From Limibacillus sp. (lineage in GTDB: Bacteria > Pseudomonadota > Alphaproteobacteria > Kiloniellales > CECT-8803), in the NCBI GenBank assembly GCA_037379885.1, contig JARRJC010000006.1:1-64000 (forward strand): DNA of 64,000 nt, written 5' to 3'. Every line of letters begins with the position of its first letter. Position 1 is the first letter of the stretch. This document shows positions 1 through 7,917 of this stretch, one piece after another. The translations under genes were made by a program, and so were the position numbers. The notes under the pieces are model-generated. The model was not told the origin of the DNA. It ran no database searches and saw only the letters and a list, made by a program, of their open reading frames with translations.

Positions 1-284
1 AAGGCAGCAGCCCCCTTGCCGGGGCCAAGGTTGCCAATCTCTCGCCCTGGCTTTCGGAGAACCTGGAGATGAGCGGAGAGTGGGAAGGCGTAGTGGTGCT
101 GGGCGTCTATCGGGGCAGTCCGGCGGCGCGCCTCGGCCTGCGCAGCGGCGATATCATCCGCGAGCTCAACGACGAAGAACCCGGCAGCACGGCGGCGCTT
201 GAGGAACTCGTGGCCAAGGGCAGCGCGCCCTGGTCCATGACCATCGAGAGGGACGGCAAGTCGCTCACCTGGAACGGGGGCTGA
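1..284 (+). CDS. Deg/HtrA-type serine protease, C-terminal PDZ domain (5' partial)
   Basis: The open frame runs in from the left edge (codons from base 3) and stops at 282-284. The visible ~93 residues form one PDZ domain: a carboxylate-loop segment PLAGAKVANLSP near the left edge, then VVVLGVYRGSPAARLGLRSGDIIREL and a final strand WSMTIERDGK. This is the second PDZ domain of periplasmic DegP/DegQ proteases, which tunes substrate binding and oligomer assembly. The protease domain lies outside the window, so catalytic competence cannot be judged. rarA starts 11 bases after the stop, which matches the degQ-rarA neighbourhood of many alphaproteobacteria. An internal ATG at 69 is not a real start because the PDZ fold begins before it. 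Confidence 0.85.
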   Translation, partial: GSSPLAGAKVANLSPWLSENLEMSGEWEGVVVLGVYRGSPAARLGLRSGDIIRELNDEEPGSTAALEELVAKGSAPWSMTIERDGKSLTWNGG

Positions 285-295
285 TACCGGCGCCC

Positions 296-1591
296 ATGGC
301 CACGCTCTTCGAAAAGGACGCGCCCAGGCCGCTCGCCGACCGCCTGCGCCCCAAGGGGCTGGAGGAGGTGATCGGTCAGGACCATCTGCTGGGACCGGAG
401 GGCGCGATTGGCCGCATGAAGCGCAGCGGCCGCCTGACCTCCATGATCCTCTGGGGGCCGCCCGGCTGCGGCAAGACCACCATCGCCCGCCTGATCGCCG
501 ACAGCGGCGAACTGGCCTTCGAGCCGCTCTCCGCCGTCTTCTCGGGCGTCGCCGACCTGAAGAAGGTGTTCGAGCGCGCCCGTCAGCGCCGGGAAGGCGG
601 GCAAGGCACGCTGCTCTTCGTGGATGAGATCCACCGCTTCAACCGCGCGCAGCAGGACGGCTTCCTGCCCTACGTGGAGGACGGCACGGTGGTGCTGGTG
701 GGGGCGACCACCGAGAACCCGTCGTTCGAGCTCAACGCCGCCTTGCTGTCGCGCTGTCAGGTCTTCGTGCTGCGCCGCCTGGACGACGAGGCGCTGGAGA
801 AGCTGCTGGCCCGCGCCGAGACCGACCTCGGCCACGCCCTGCCGCTCGACGCGGAGGCGCGCGACACGCTGCGGGCGCTCGCCGACGGGGATGGGCGTTA
901 CCTCTTGAATCTGGTGGAAGCGATCGAGGCGGCAGCGCCCGAGAGCGACCTGGACCGCGATGCCTTGCTGACGCTGGTCCAGAAGCGCGCGCCGGTCTAC
1001 GACAAGAGCCGGGAGGAGCACTACAACCTCATCTCGGCTCTGCACAAGTCGCTGCGCGGCTCGGACGCCGACGCGGCGCTCTACTGGCTGGCGCGCATGC
1101 TGGTCGGCGGAGAGGATCCCCGCTACATCCTGCGCCGCCTGGCGCGCTTCGCCGTCGAGGATATCGGTTTGGCCGACCCCGCCGCCCTGCAACAGTCGCT
1201 GGCGGGGTGGGAAGCCTATGAACGCCTGGGCTCGCCGGAGGGCGATCTGGCGGTCGCCCAGGTGGTCCTCTATCTGGCCACCGCGCCCAAGTCGAATGCG
1301 GCCTATGCGGCCTATAAGACCTCCCTCTCCGCGGCGCGCGACACCGGCTCGCTCATGCCGCCCAAGCACATCCTGAACGCGCCGACCTCGATGATGAAGG
1401 ACCTGGGTTACGGCAAGGACTATGCCTACGACCATGACACCGCCGAGGGCTTCTCCGGCCAGGATTACTTCCCCGAGGAGATGGAGCGGCGGCAGTTCTA
1501 CGACCCGCCCGAACGCGGCTTCGAGCGGGAGATCAACAAGCGTCTCGCCTACTGGCGGAAGCTGCGGGACGCGCGCTCCGGCAAGACCTAG
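296..1591 (+). CDS. rarA: Replication-associated recombination protein A (RarA/MgsA AAA+ ATPase)
   Basis: A 431-residue AAA+ ATPase of the clamp-loader-like RarA/MgsA/WRNIP1 family, which acts at stalled replication forks. Visible elements: Walker A GPPGCGKT at about 54-61, Walker B with LLFVDEIH at 106-113, sensor 1 GATTENPS at 136-143, and an arginine-finger-type LLSRC at 151-155. The C-terminal half contains the family-typical tetramerisation region with KSLRGSD and the YGKDYAYDHD / FSGQDYFPE signature near the end. Length is normal for the family. It sits directly behind the Deg protease and probably shares its transcript. Family assignment is firm; the fork role is known from homologues, not from this sequence. 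Confidence 0.96.
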   Translation: MATLFEKDAPRPLADRLRPKGLEEVIGQDHLLGPEGAIGRMKRSGRLTSMILWGPPGCGKTTIARLIADSGELAFEPLSAVFSGVADLKKVFERARQRREGGQGTLLFVDEIHRFNRAQQDGFLPYVEDGTVVLVGATTENPSFELNAALLSRCQVFVLRRLDDEALEKLLARAETDLGHALPLDAEARDTLRALADGDGRYLLNLVEAIEAAAPESDLDRDALLTLVQKRAPVYDKSREEHYNLISALHKSLRGSDADAALYWLARMLVGGEDPRYILRRLARFAVEDIGLADPAALQQSLAGWEAYERLGSPEGDLAVAQVVLYLATAPKSNAAYAAYKTSLSAARDTGSLMPPKHILNAPTSMMKDLGYGKDYAYDHDTAEGFSGQDYFPEEMERRQFYDPPERGFEREINKRLAYWRKLRDARSGKT

Positions 1592-1763
1592 AGCCCGATC
1601 CATGCGCTGCATGCAGGTGACTGACGGCAGCTATGCTGGATTCGCCCTTGTTCTTAGATGGTTAAGGCGTAGTTTCGCGAAATGAGAGACCGGGGCAGGG
1701 GCCCCTTCGCCCGCTGGTCCTGTTTCGAGGGAGAACGAACTTCAACGGAGGCCATTCAACCTA

Positions 1764-2444
1764 ATGTCCGACTATACGCTGCCGCAGCGTGACCGGGTCG
1801 CCTTGATCACCAACGAATTGCAGCGCGACTACATCGAGGAGGGCTCGCCCATCTCCTCCCAGTCGACGCGCCAGTCCGCCCGTCAGGCCGCCGGGATCGT
1901 GCGCGCCTTTCGCGAGCAGGGCCTGCCGATCCTTCACGGCGTGCGCTTTTTCCTGCCCGATGGCTCCAATGTGGAGCCCTGCCGCCGTCAGGCGGTGGAG
2001 GAGGGCATGCGCGTCCTGATGCCGGGTACCCGGGGCGCTGATCTTCTCGAAGATATCCAGTTGCCCGGAGAGCGGCGGCTTGCGGTCCACACCCTCCTGG
2101 ACGGTGAGATTCAGGAGCTCTCGCGCTCAGAATACGCCTTCTACAAGCCCCGCTGGGGCGCGTTCTACCGCACGCCGCTGGACGCCATGCTCCAGCAATG
2201 GGGCGTCAACACCCTGGTCCTGGTCGGCAGCGACTTCCAGAGAGGGGTCCAGGCGACCGTCTATGAGGCCTGCGCGCGCGACTACCGCGTGGTGGTGATC
2301 CCGGAGGCCGCCGGCAACGACGAGCCGGAAGAAGCGCTGAACGAACTCGGCCGGCTCGGCGTCTATCTGATGAGCGAGACCGCCACGCAAAACTGGCTCA
2401 AGAGCGGGCGCCAGCAAAGCCTGAGCGCTGCCTTGTCGTCTTGA
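1764..2444 (+). CDS. Isochorismatase-fold hydrolase lacking the catalytic cysteine
   Basis: A 226-residue alpha/beta protein of the isochorismatase-like superfamily. The three catalytic positions can be placed: the usual Asp of the first strand is Glu18 (ITNELQRDY), the Lys is K128 (YKPRWGAF), and the position normally holding the nucleophilic Cys is Gly161 (GSDFQRGVQATVYEA). Nicotinamidase and carbamoyl-hydrolase members need the Cys; true isochorismatases (EntB, PhzD) also have Gly there. No siderophore or phenazine genes are nearby, so the substrate is unknown. A good SD (CGGAGG, about 1746-1751) precedes the ATG. The gene is separated from rarA by about 170 bases with no recognised feature and from crcB by about 60. 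Confidence 0.8.
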   Translation: MSDYTLPQRDRVALITNELQRDYIEEGSPISSQSTRQSARQAAGIVRAFREQGLPILHGVRFFLPDGSNVEPCRRQAVEEGMRVLMPGTRGADLLEDIQLPGERRLAVHTLLDGEIQELSRSEYAFYKPRWGAFYRTPLDAMLQQWGVNTLVLVGSDFQRGVQATVYEACARDYRVVVIPEAAGNDEPEEALNELGRLGVYLMSETATQNWLKSGRQQSLSAALSS

Positions 2445-2503
2445 TCGCCGGGGCGAAGCCCGGCAGTCTAAGCGCCGCTTGATCCCATGACCGGAGAGGC
2501 ATC

Positions 2504-2884
2504 ATGAACATGGTACTGGCCGTGGCCGCCGGGGGTGCGCTGGGCGCTGTCGCCCGCTATTTCGGCGCCGGATACATCGGCCGCCTGCTGGGCCTGGATT
2601 TCCCCGTCGGGATTCTGGCGGTCAATATCATCGGTTCCTTCCTGATGGGCGTCCTGGTGGAGGCTTCGGCCCTGGTCTGGTCGCCCTCTCCGGAACTGCG
2701 CGCCTTCATCGCCGTCGGCTTCCTCGGCGCCTTCACGACCTTTTCGACCTTCTCGATGGAAGCGGTGCTGCTGTACGAGAGGGGGCAGGGGCTCGCGGCT
2801 GCCCTCTACGTGGGTCTCAGCGTCGGGCTTTCGCTGGGCGCTTTCCTACTGGCTCTCTCCCTGATGCGCAGTCTCCTGTCATGA
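2504..2884 (+). CDS. crcB: Fluoride efflux channel CrcB/Fluc
   Basis: A 126-residue membrane protein with four predicted helices, the size of a single Fluc subunit that works as a dual-topology dimer to export F-. Diagnostic motifs are GGALGAVARY at 10-19, the pore Asn in NIIGSF (N41), and GFLGAFTTFSTF at 72-83, which carries the Phe/Thr track lining the fluoride pore. The start follows GGAGAGG with good spacing. The ATG of the next gene overlaps its stop (ATGA), so it is translationally coupled to the pseudouridine synthase, an arrangement common in alphaproteobacteria. The 59 bases upstream do not resemble the crcB fluoride riboswitch. Confidence 0.95.
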   Translation: MNMVLAVAAGGALGAVARYFGAGYIGRLLGLDFPVGILAVNIIGSFLMGVLVEASALVWSPSPELRAFIAVGFLGAFTTFSTFSMEAVLLYERGQGLAAALYVGLSVGLSLGAFLLALSLMRSLLS

Positions 2885-3867
2885 GCGGGGTGGTGACGCG
2901 TCAGGTCGGGGCGGGCGAAGGCGGCCAGCGGCTCGACCGCTGGTTCAAGCAGCACTATCCCTCGCTGGGCCTGGGACGGCTCAACAAGCTGCTTCGGACC
3001 GGACAGATACGCGTGGATGGCAAGCGCGCCAAGTCCTCGACTCGGCTGGAGCCCGGCCAGGCGATCCGGGTCCCGCCCATGGACGACAGCGCCCAGCAGC
3101 CGCCCGGCGAGCGTCCCAAGCGCACGGTGAAGGCCGATCCCAAGCTGGTCGAGCAGTTGAAGCAGGCGATCCTCTACAAGGACGACTGGGTGCTCGCGAT
3201 CAACAAGCCGGCGGGGTTGGCCGTCCAGGGCGGCAGCAAGCAGGAACAGCACCTGGACGGGCTTCTGGACGGGCTGAGGCTGGGCGCGGATGAGCGTCCG
3301 CGCCTGGTCCACCGACTGGACAAGGATACCAGCGGCGTGCTGCTGCTGGCGCGCAGCGCTGAAGCCGCACGGCGTCTGGCCGAGGCCTTCAAGGACAAGG
3401 AGACCGAGAAGGTCTATTGGGCCGTGGTGGTGGGCGAGCCAAAGCCGCTTGAAGGCCGTCTTGATCTGGCGCTGTCGAAGAAGCCTTCTCCGCGTGGCGA
3501 ACGGGTTGATGTGGACGAAGAGGAGGGACGGCGCGCCGTGACCGACTTCCGTGCGCTGGACCGGCTGGGCGGCAAGGCGACGCTGCTGGAACTGCGGCCG
3601 TTGACGGGACGCACCCACCAGCTCCGCGCCCATTGCCGGGAGCTGGGCACGCCGATCCTGGGCGACGGCAAGTATGGGGGCGCGGATGCTTTCCTGGAGG
3701 GGCTGGACCTGCCCAAGAAGCTGCACCTGCACGCGCGGCGCATCCGCCTGCCGCACCCTTCGGGCAGCGGGAAGCTGCTGGAGGTGAAGGCGCCGCCGCC
3801 GCGCCACCTGCTCGAGACCTTCGAGCTCTTGGGCCTGGAGCCCAGCGACCTCGATCCTGAGCTCTGA
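2881..3867 (+). CDS. rluC: RluA/RluC-family 23S rRNA pseudouridine synthase
   Basis: A 328-residue protein with an N-terminal S4 RNA-binding domain (about 18-70, including LNKLLRTGQIRVDG) followed by the RluA-type catalytic domain. The active-site motif HRLDKDTSG places the catalytic Asp at D147. Later motifs YWAVVVG and LTGRTHQLRAH are standard for the RluC/RluD branch. RluC isomerises specific uridines in 23S rRNA; the exact target sites cannot be read from sequence. The start codon overlaps the crcB stop, and the HAD phosphatase follows after 11 bases, so the three genes look like one operon. The choice of RluC over RluD rests on the alphaproteobacterial gene context as well as on the domain layout. 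Confidence 0.9.
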   Translation: MSGVVTRQVGAGEGGQRLDRWFKQHYPSLGLGRLNKLLRTGQIRVDGKRAKSSTRLEPGQAIRVPPMDDSAQQPPGERPKRTVKADPKLVEQLKQAILYKDDWVLAINKPAGLAVQGGSKQEQHLDGLLDGLRLGADERPRLVHRLDKDTSGVLLLARSAEAARRLAEAFKDKETEKVYWAVVVGEPKPLEGRLDLALSKKPSPRGERVDVDEEEGRRAVTDFRALDRLGGKATLLELRPLTGRTHQLRAHCRELGTPILGDGKYGGADAFLEGLDLPKKLHLHARRIRLPHPSGSGKLLEVKAPPPRHLLETFELLGLEPSDLDPEL

Positions 3868-3878
3868 CGGGGGCCGCC

Positions 3879-4544
3879 ATGCACGGCTTCAAGCTCATCG
3901 TCTTCGACATGGACGGCACGCTGATCGACGGTCAGCACCACATCCAATACGCGATGCGCGAGAGCTTCACCGCGCTGGGCCTGCCGGAGCCGGATGCCGA
4001 GAAGGTGCGCTCCATCGTCGGACTTACCCTGGAGGACGCCTTTGCGCGCCTGCACCCAGAGCCGGAGAGCGAGGCCCAACTCCTGCGCCTGATCGGTCAC
4101 TTCAAGGAAACGGCCTTCGCGCTGCGCCGCAGGCCCGATTACTCCGAGCCTCTCTACGAAAGCGTCAAGGAGGTCATCGCCGAGCTCGACGGGCCGGAGG
4201 TCTGCCTGGGGATCGCAACCGGAAGGGCGCGGCGGGGCGTAGATTTCAGCCTCGATCTGCATGGCCTTTCCCACCATTTTGTCACAATTCAGACAGTGGA
4301 CAACAACGCCGGGAAGCCGCACCCTGAGATGCTGCAGCGTGCCATGGCCGAGGTGGGCGCCGAGCCCGAGGAAACGGTCATGATCGGCGATACCTCCTAC
4401 GACATGTTGATGGCGCGCGCGGCCCGTTGCCGTGCACTGGGCGTCGCCTGGGGTTATCATCCGCGCGATGAATTGCACGCGGCGGGAGCAGAACATCTGG
4501 CGGAGCGCTTTGGGGAGATACCCGGGCTGCTGGCGCGTTTTTAG
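3879..4544 (+). CDS. HAD-superfamily phosphatase (phosphoglycolate phosphatase-like)
   Basis: A 221-residue HAD hydrolase with all four motifs: I, FDMDGTLID (nucleophile D10, acid/base D12); II, IATGR around T114; III, the Lys of GKPHPE at K146; IV, MIGDTSYD with D171 and D175. A helical cap between motifs I and II places it in subfamily IA, as in phosphoglycolate phosphatases and beta-phosphoglucomutases. The substrate is not determined by these motifs. It is the third gene of the crcB-rluC-HAD run; AsmA and ATP12 follow closely. The same gene between rluC and ATP12 is a recurrent alphaproteobacterial arrangement, but that does not identify its substrate. Confidence 0.88.
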   Translation: MHGFKLIVFDMDGTLIDGQHHIQYAMRESFTALGLPEPDAEKVRSIVGLTLEDAFARLHPEPESEAQLLRLIGHFKETAFALRRRPDYSEPLYESVKEVIAELDGPEVCLGIATGRARRGVDFSLDLHGLSHHFVTIQTVDNNAGKPHPEMLQRAMAEVGAEPEETVMIGDTSYDMLMARAARCRALGVAWGYHPRDELHAAGAEHLAERFGEIPGLLARF

Positions 4545-4556
4545 GAGAAGCGAAGA

Positions 4557-6689
4557 ATGCGACTGAAGCATGTCCTGATAGGCCTATTCGTTCTGATCGT
4601 GGCGGTGATCGTTGCCGGTTACGCCGTCCTCAGCAGCCTGGATATCAACCAGTACCGCGATCAGATCATCGCGGAAGCTGAGAAGGCGACGGGACGCACG
4701 CTGCGTATCGACGGGGAGATGGACCTCAAGATATCGCTTTCGCCTGCGGTCGTGCTGAACGACGTCGGCCTTTCCAACGCCGAGTGGGCCGCGACCGACG
4801 AGATGGTCTCGGTGAACCGCTTCGAGCTGGAAGTCGCGATCCTGCCGCTCCTTTCGAACGAACTTCAGATCAAGCGTCTGGTGATCATCGACCCGGTCAT
4901 CGAGCTGGAGACCCAGCCCGATGGGACCGCGAACTGGGCGCTGGAGGTTGGCGAGCCGGGCGCTGAGCCGTCCGAACCCTCCGAAAGCGGTGGCGGGAAG
5001 TTGAGCACCAGCTTCGACGAGGTCGTCATCGAAGGCGGGCGCGTCACCTACCGCAACGGCGCGACGGGGGAGACCCTGGCGCTGACCATCGACAGCCTGA
5101 CGGCGGAGGCCAGCGGCACCTCCTCCCCGCTGGTTCTGGACTTCACGGGCAGCTATCAGGATGTGCCGGTCAATCTGGCGGGCTCCCTTAGCAGCCTTGC
5201 GGTCCTGACCGACCCGGATCAGAAGAAGTCCATCGACCTCAGCGGCGGTTTGGGCGGCATGGAGTTCACGGCGCTTGGCACGGCGCTGCTGAGCGGCGGT
5301 CAGCCTTCCGCCGACATCGCGCTCACCTTCAAGGCCGACGATCTTTCAGCCATCGAGAAGATTTCCGGCGCCGGCGTTCCGCCGCTGACCGGCATCGACG
5401 TCTCGACGCAGGTGGCGCTGAGCGGCCAGACACTGAAGCTGAGCGACATCAAGGCCGTGGTGGCGAACAGCGATTTGGAGGGTCAGCTCACTCTGGTGGC
5501 GGGCGCCACGCCTTCGGTCACGGGAACTATCCAGTCGGAGACCATCGACCTGCGTGATTTTGCGGCCGAAGGTGCTGAAGGCGGCGGTCAGGCAACGGAA
5601 GCCCCGGCGTCAGGTGGCGGTGATTCGCCCTATGTGATTCCGGAAACGCCGCTGCCGCTCGATCTGCTGCGCGCGGCGATGGTGGATGTGAACCTCTCGG
5701 TGGGCGCGCTTGTCCTGAACGACAGCCTGACCCTGGAGCAGACCCAGGGTAAAATCGGCCTGAAGGACGGCGTCCTGACGCTGACGCCCCTGAAGACCCT
5801 GCTTTCCGACGGTCGCCTGCAGGTCGACAGCACGCTCAACTCTGCCCAGCAAACGCCGGCGCTGGACTTCGGTTTCACCGCCGCTGGCGTCGACTATGGC
5901 AAGCTGCTGCGTGAGCAGGGCAACTTCGACAAGATGCGCGGCACCATCGGCGCGGACATCGCGGTTGCGGGCAGCGGCGCCTCTCCGCGGGCCATCGCCT
6001 CCACCCTCAACGGCACCATCAAGATCGAGGGTGGCGAAGGACAGCTCGACGACCGCCTGTTGAAGATCCTGACAGCGGGCGTCGATCAACTGGGGACCCT
6101 CTTCTCCAAGGAGCAGGGCAATAAGCTGAACTGCATCCTGGTTGAGTTCGAGGTCAAGAACGGCCTCGCCACCTCCAAGGCCATTGTCATGGACAGCGAG
6201 GTGCTGACGGTCTCCGGCGGCGGGACCATCGATCTGCGTACGGAGGAGCTGAACCTGGTGTTCGATACCTCGACCCGCAATGCGTCTCTCGCCAGCCTTG
6301 CCGTGCCCTTCCGGGTCGGCGGCACCATGAAGAACCCGCGTGTCGCGCCCGATCTGGCGGGCACCGCGCTGGGCATCGCCAAGACCGCGGGCGTGGTGGT
6401 CAATCCCGTCGCAGGGGTCTCGGCGCTGTTGGGCGCGAAGGCGGTCGAAAGCAGCGACGGTGGCACCGCCTGTAGCGCTGCGGTCGAGCAGGTTCAGTCG
6501 GACGGCGGCGGCGGTGGCGTCGAGCAGATCCTCTCCGACCCGAAATCCGCCATCGACAGCGTCCTGGGCGGCGGCAGCGGCGACGCTGGCGCAACCGGCG
6601 GCGCGACCGATGGCGGGAGCGGCGACGGCGGTTCCAGCAACCCGGTGGAAGACGCGACCAAGAAGCTGAAGGGGCTCTTCGGGAACTGA
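4557..6689 (+). CDS. AsmA-family envelope protein
   Basis: A 710-residue protein with one N-terminal membrane anchor (about 5-27, VLIGLFVLIVAVIVAGYAVL) and a long beta-rich periplasmic body. The start of the mature part (DINQYRDQI..., TGRTLRIDGEMDLKISLSP) is the typical AsmA N-terminal domain, and the region from about 440 to 620 is the C-terminal AsmA domain. AsmA proteins are now thought to be bridge-like lipid carriers between inner and outer membrane. The C-terminus is low-complexity Gly/Ser/Asp (about 660-695) ending in TKKLKGLFGN. Its stop overlaps the ATP12 start by one base (TGATG). The exact lipid or partner is unknown. Confidence 0.88.
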   Translation: MRLKHVLIGLFVLIVAVIVAGYAVLSSLDINQYRDQIIAEAEKATGRTLRIDGEMDLKISLSPAVVLNDVGLSNAEWAATDEMVSVNRFELEVAILPLLSNELQIKRLVIIDPVIELETQPDGTANWALEVGEPGAEPSEPSESGGGKLSTSFDEVVIEGGRVTYRNGATGETLALTIDSLTAEASGTSSPLVLDFTGSYQDVPVNLAGSLSSLAVLTDPDQKKSIDLSGGLGGMEFTALGTALLSGGQPSADIALTFKADDLSAIEKISGAGVPPLTGIDVSTQVALSGQTLKLSDIKAVVANSDLEGQLTLVAGATPSVTGTIQSETIDLRDFAAEGAEGGGQATEAPASGGGDSPYVIPETPLPLDLLRAAMVDVNLSVGALVLNDSLTLEQTQGKIGLKDGVLTLTPLKTLLSDGRLQVDSTLNSAQQTPALDFGFTAAGVDYGKLLREQGNFDKMRGTIGADIAVAGSGASPRAIASTLNGTIKIEGGEGQLDDRLLKILTAGVDQLGTLFSKEQGNKLNCILVEFEVKNGLATSKAIVMDSEVLTVSGGGTIDLRTEELNLVFDTSTRNASLASLAVPFRVGGTMKNPRVAPDLAGTALGIAKTAGVVVNPVAGVSALLGAKAVESSDGGTACSAAVEQVQSDGGGGGVEQILSDPKSAIDSVLGGGSGDAGATGGATDGGSGDGGSSNPVEDATKKLKGLFGN

Positions 6690-7429
6690 TGACCGACGAG
6701 ACGCTCGAAAAGAAGCTGCGCGAAGCCCGCCGGAAGCCCAAGCGTTTCTATAAAACAGCCACCGCCGGGGAAACGCCGGACGGCTGGGTCGTGCTGCTGG
6801 ACGGGCGCGCCCTGCGCAGTCCCATGAAGCAGCCGGTAATCCTGCCCAGCGCGGCCTTGGCTGAGGCTTTGGCGGAAGAGTGGGACGCGCAATCCGAGGA
6901 GATCGACGCTGCGGCCATGCCGCTGACGGCCCTCGCCTGCACGGCCCTGGACAGGGCGGGGCCCCAGCGCAGGGATCTCGAAGCCCAGCTTCTGGCCTAT
7001 GGCGGCAACGACCTGCTCTGCTACTGGGCGGAGCACCCGGAGAACCTGATCGAGCGCCAGCGGGCCGTCTGGCAACCCGTGCTCGATTGGTGCAAGGACC
7101 GCTATGGCGCAGAGATGAACGTGGTCGCGGGCATCCTGCCCTGTGAGCAGCCGCCCGAGAGCCGCGAGGCGTTGGCCCGGGCGGTAGCGGACTTGGACGC
7201 CTTCCGCCTGGCGGCCTTGTCGACCGCAGTCGGCGTCAGCGGCTCCTTGTTGATCGCTCTCGCTCTTGTGGAGGGCCATCTGGACGCCGAAGCCGCCTTC
7301 GAGGCAGCCGAACTGGACGCCAGCCATCAGATAGAGCTTTGGGGCGAGGATTTCGAGGCATCGGTCCGTCGAGAGGCGGTCATGCGCGACTTACGGGCGG
7401 TGGCGCAATTTCTTCATTTGCTTAAATAA
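6689..7429 (+). CDS. ATP12-family F1-ATPase assembly chaperone
   Basis: A 246-residue member of the ATP12 family, found in mitochondria and alphaproteobacteria, where Atp12 binds the F1 alpha subunit before hexamer assembly. Matching features are the early RRKPKRFYKTA segment, WVVLLDGRALRSPMKQPV, the AEEWDAQ helix, the MPLT / CTALDR segment, YGGNDLLCYWAE, and the helical C-terminal half with ALVEGHLDAEAAFEAAELDASHQIELWGED. The start overlaps the asmA stop by one base, so translation is probably coupled. No ATP synthase genes are in the window. The protein is a good taxonomic marker for an alphaproteobacterial source. Confidence 0.93.
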   Translation: MTDETLEKKLREARRKPKRFYKTATAGETPDGWVVLLDGRALRSPMKQPVILPSAALAEALAEEWDAQSEEIDAAAMPLTALACTALDRAGPQRRDLEAQLLAYGGNDLLCYWAEHPENLIERQRAVWQPVLDWCKDRYGAEMNVVAGILPCEQPPESREALARAVADLDAFRLAALSTAVGVSGSLLIALALVEGHLDAEAAFEAAELDASHQIELWGEDFEASVRREAVMRDLRAVAQFLHLLK

Positions 7430-7500
7430 CCTGACTTGGCGGTGACTTAGCCCAATTTGGCCGTGACCTGCGAAAACTAGGACTTGCCAAGCGTTTTCTC

Positions 7501-7529
7501 TTGATATTACGATTTGTGACAAGGCTAGA
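7501..7529 (+). promoter_or_regulatory. Candidate sigma-70-type promoter upstream of the structured RNA
   Basis: TTGATA at 7501-7506 and GCTAGA at 7524-7529 are separated by 17 bases. Transcription would start near 7536, just before the hairpin-rich segment. The match to the -35/-10 consensus is moderate. Confidence 0.35.
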
Positions 7530-7535
7530 CGTAGG

Positions 7536-7720
7536 TCTCACGTCTGGTTTTCAGATCGGCAGAGTCACGCTTTGGGAGAGGGGTGGCTTGTTCGCTGGTT
7601 TGAAACGCGGACCTCTCTGGTCGTCCCCTTCGGTAGAAGGGTCCGCGCTTCGAGGCGCCTTGGTGGGTGTCCTCTAATACGGCCGGCGACGCAACCCCCA
7701 CCGCGTCGCCGGCCAATTTA
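7536..7720 (+). ncRNA. Candidate structured non-coding RNA (6S-like size and shape)
   Basis: About 180 bases with nested pairing and no coding signal. The core stem pairs CGCGGACC (7606-7613) with GGTCCGCG (7640-7647) and, after one A-C mismatch, extends outward as TTGAA/TTCGA. A further outer stem pairs AGAGG with CCTCT around an internal loop. At the 3' end there is a perfect 12-bp hairpin, GGCCGGCGACGC (7681-7692) with GCGTCGCCGGCC (7703-7714), followed by AATTTAG. A long hairpin with an internal bubble and this length fits 6S RNA, but the order of conserved bases was not verifiable. It could also be a long 5' leader of pccB. Identity is inference; the pairings are seen. Confidence 0.4.
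7681..7714. terminator. Perfect 12-bp GC-rich hairpin, possible terminator
   Basis: GGCCGGCGACGC (7681-7692) and GCGTCGCCGGCC (7703-7714) are exact reverse complements around a 10-base loop. The following bases AATTTAG are only weakly T-rich, so intrinsic termination on the plus strand is possible but not canonical. Confidence 0.4.
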
Positions 7721-7917
7721 GTTCCAGACCCAGCTTTCATTCCTTATTCAAACCAGGTCCTGTCTCAATCAGGTCTCGTGGATTTGCGCCGTGGAATTGC
7801 GCGTGGAGATACGCCGCCGGGTCGCCGGTCTCCGCACAAGCTTGGCGGGGGCTGCCTCGCGTGCTATCAGCATTGCGCTAACAGAAAAGCAATAAGTCCG
7901 CGATTAGGGGAAGGGAC

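Larger units (their letters stand above)
7430..7917. other. 488-bp intergenic region without a convincing protein gene
   Basis: The ATP12-pccB spacer contains a promoter-like pair and a set of nested inverted repeats, described as a candidate ncRNA (about 7536-7720). The rest, 7721-7917, carries no recognised element besides the pccB ribosome-binding site (GGGGAAGGGAC before 7918). Short open frames on either strand here lack SD sequences and have codon use unlike the neighbours. Confidence 0.6.

Noticed and set aside
107-1612. A 501-codon minus-strand open frame opposite rarA
   Set aside because: It mirrors a well-supported rarA gene on the other strand. Long antisense frames are expected at this GC content; no domain or SD was seen.
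2445-2503. Possible fluoride riboswitch before crcB
   Set aside because: The spacer is 59 bases and shows neither the conserved pseudoknot sequence nor the expected paired elements.
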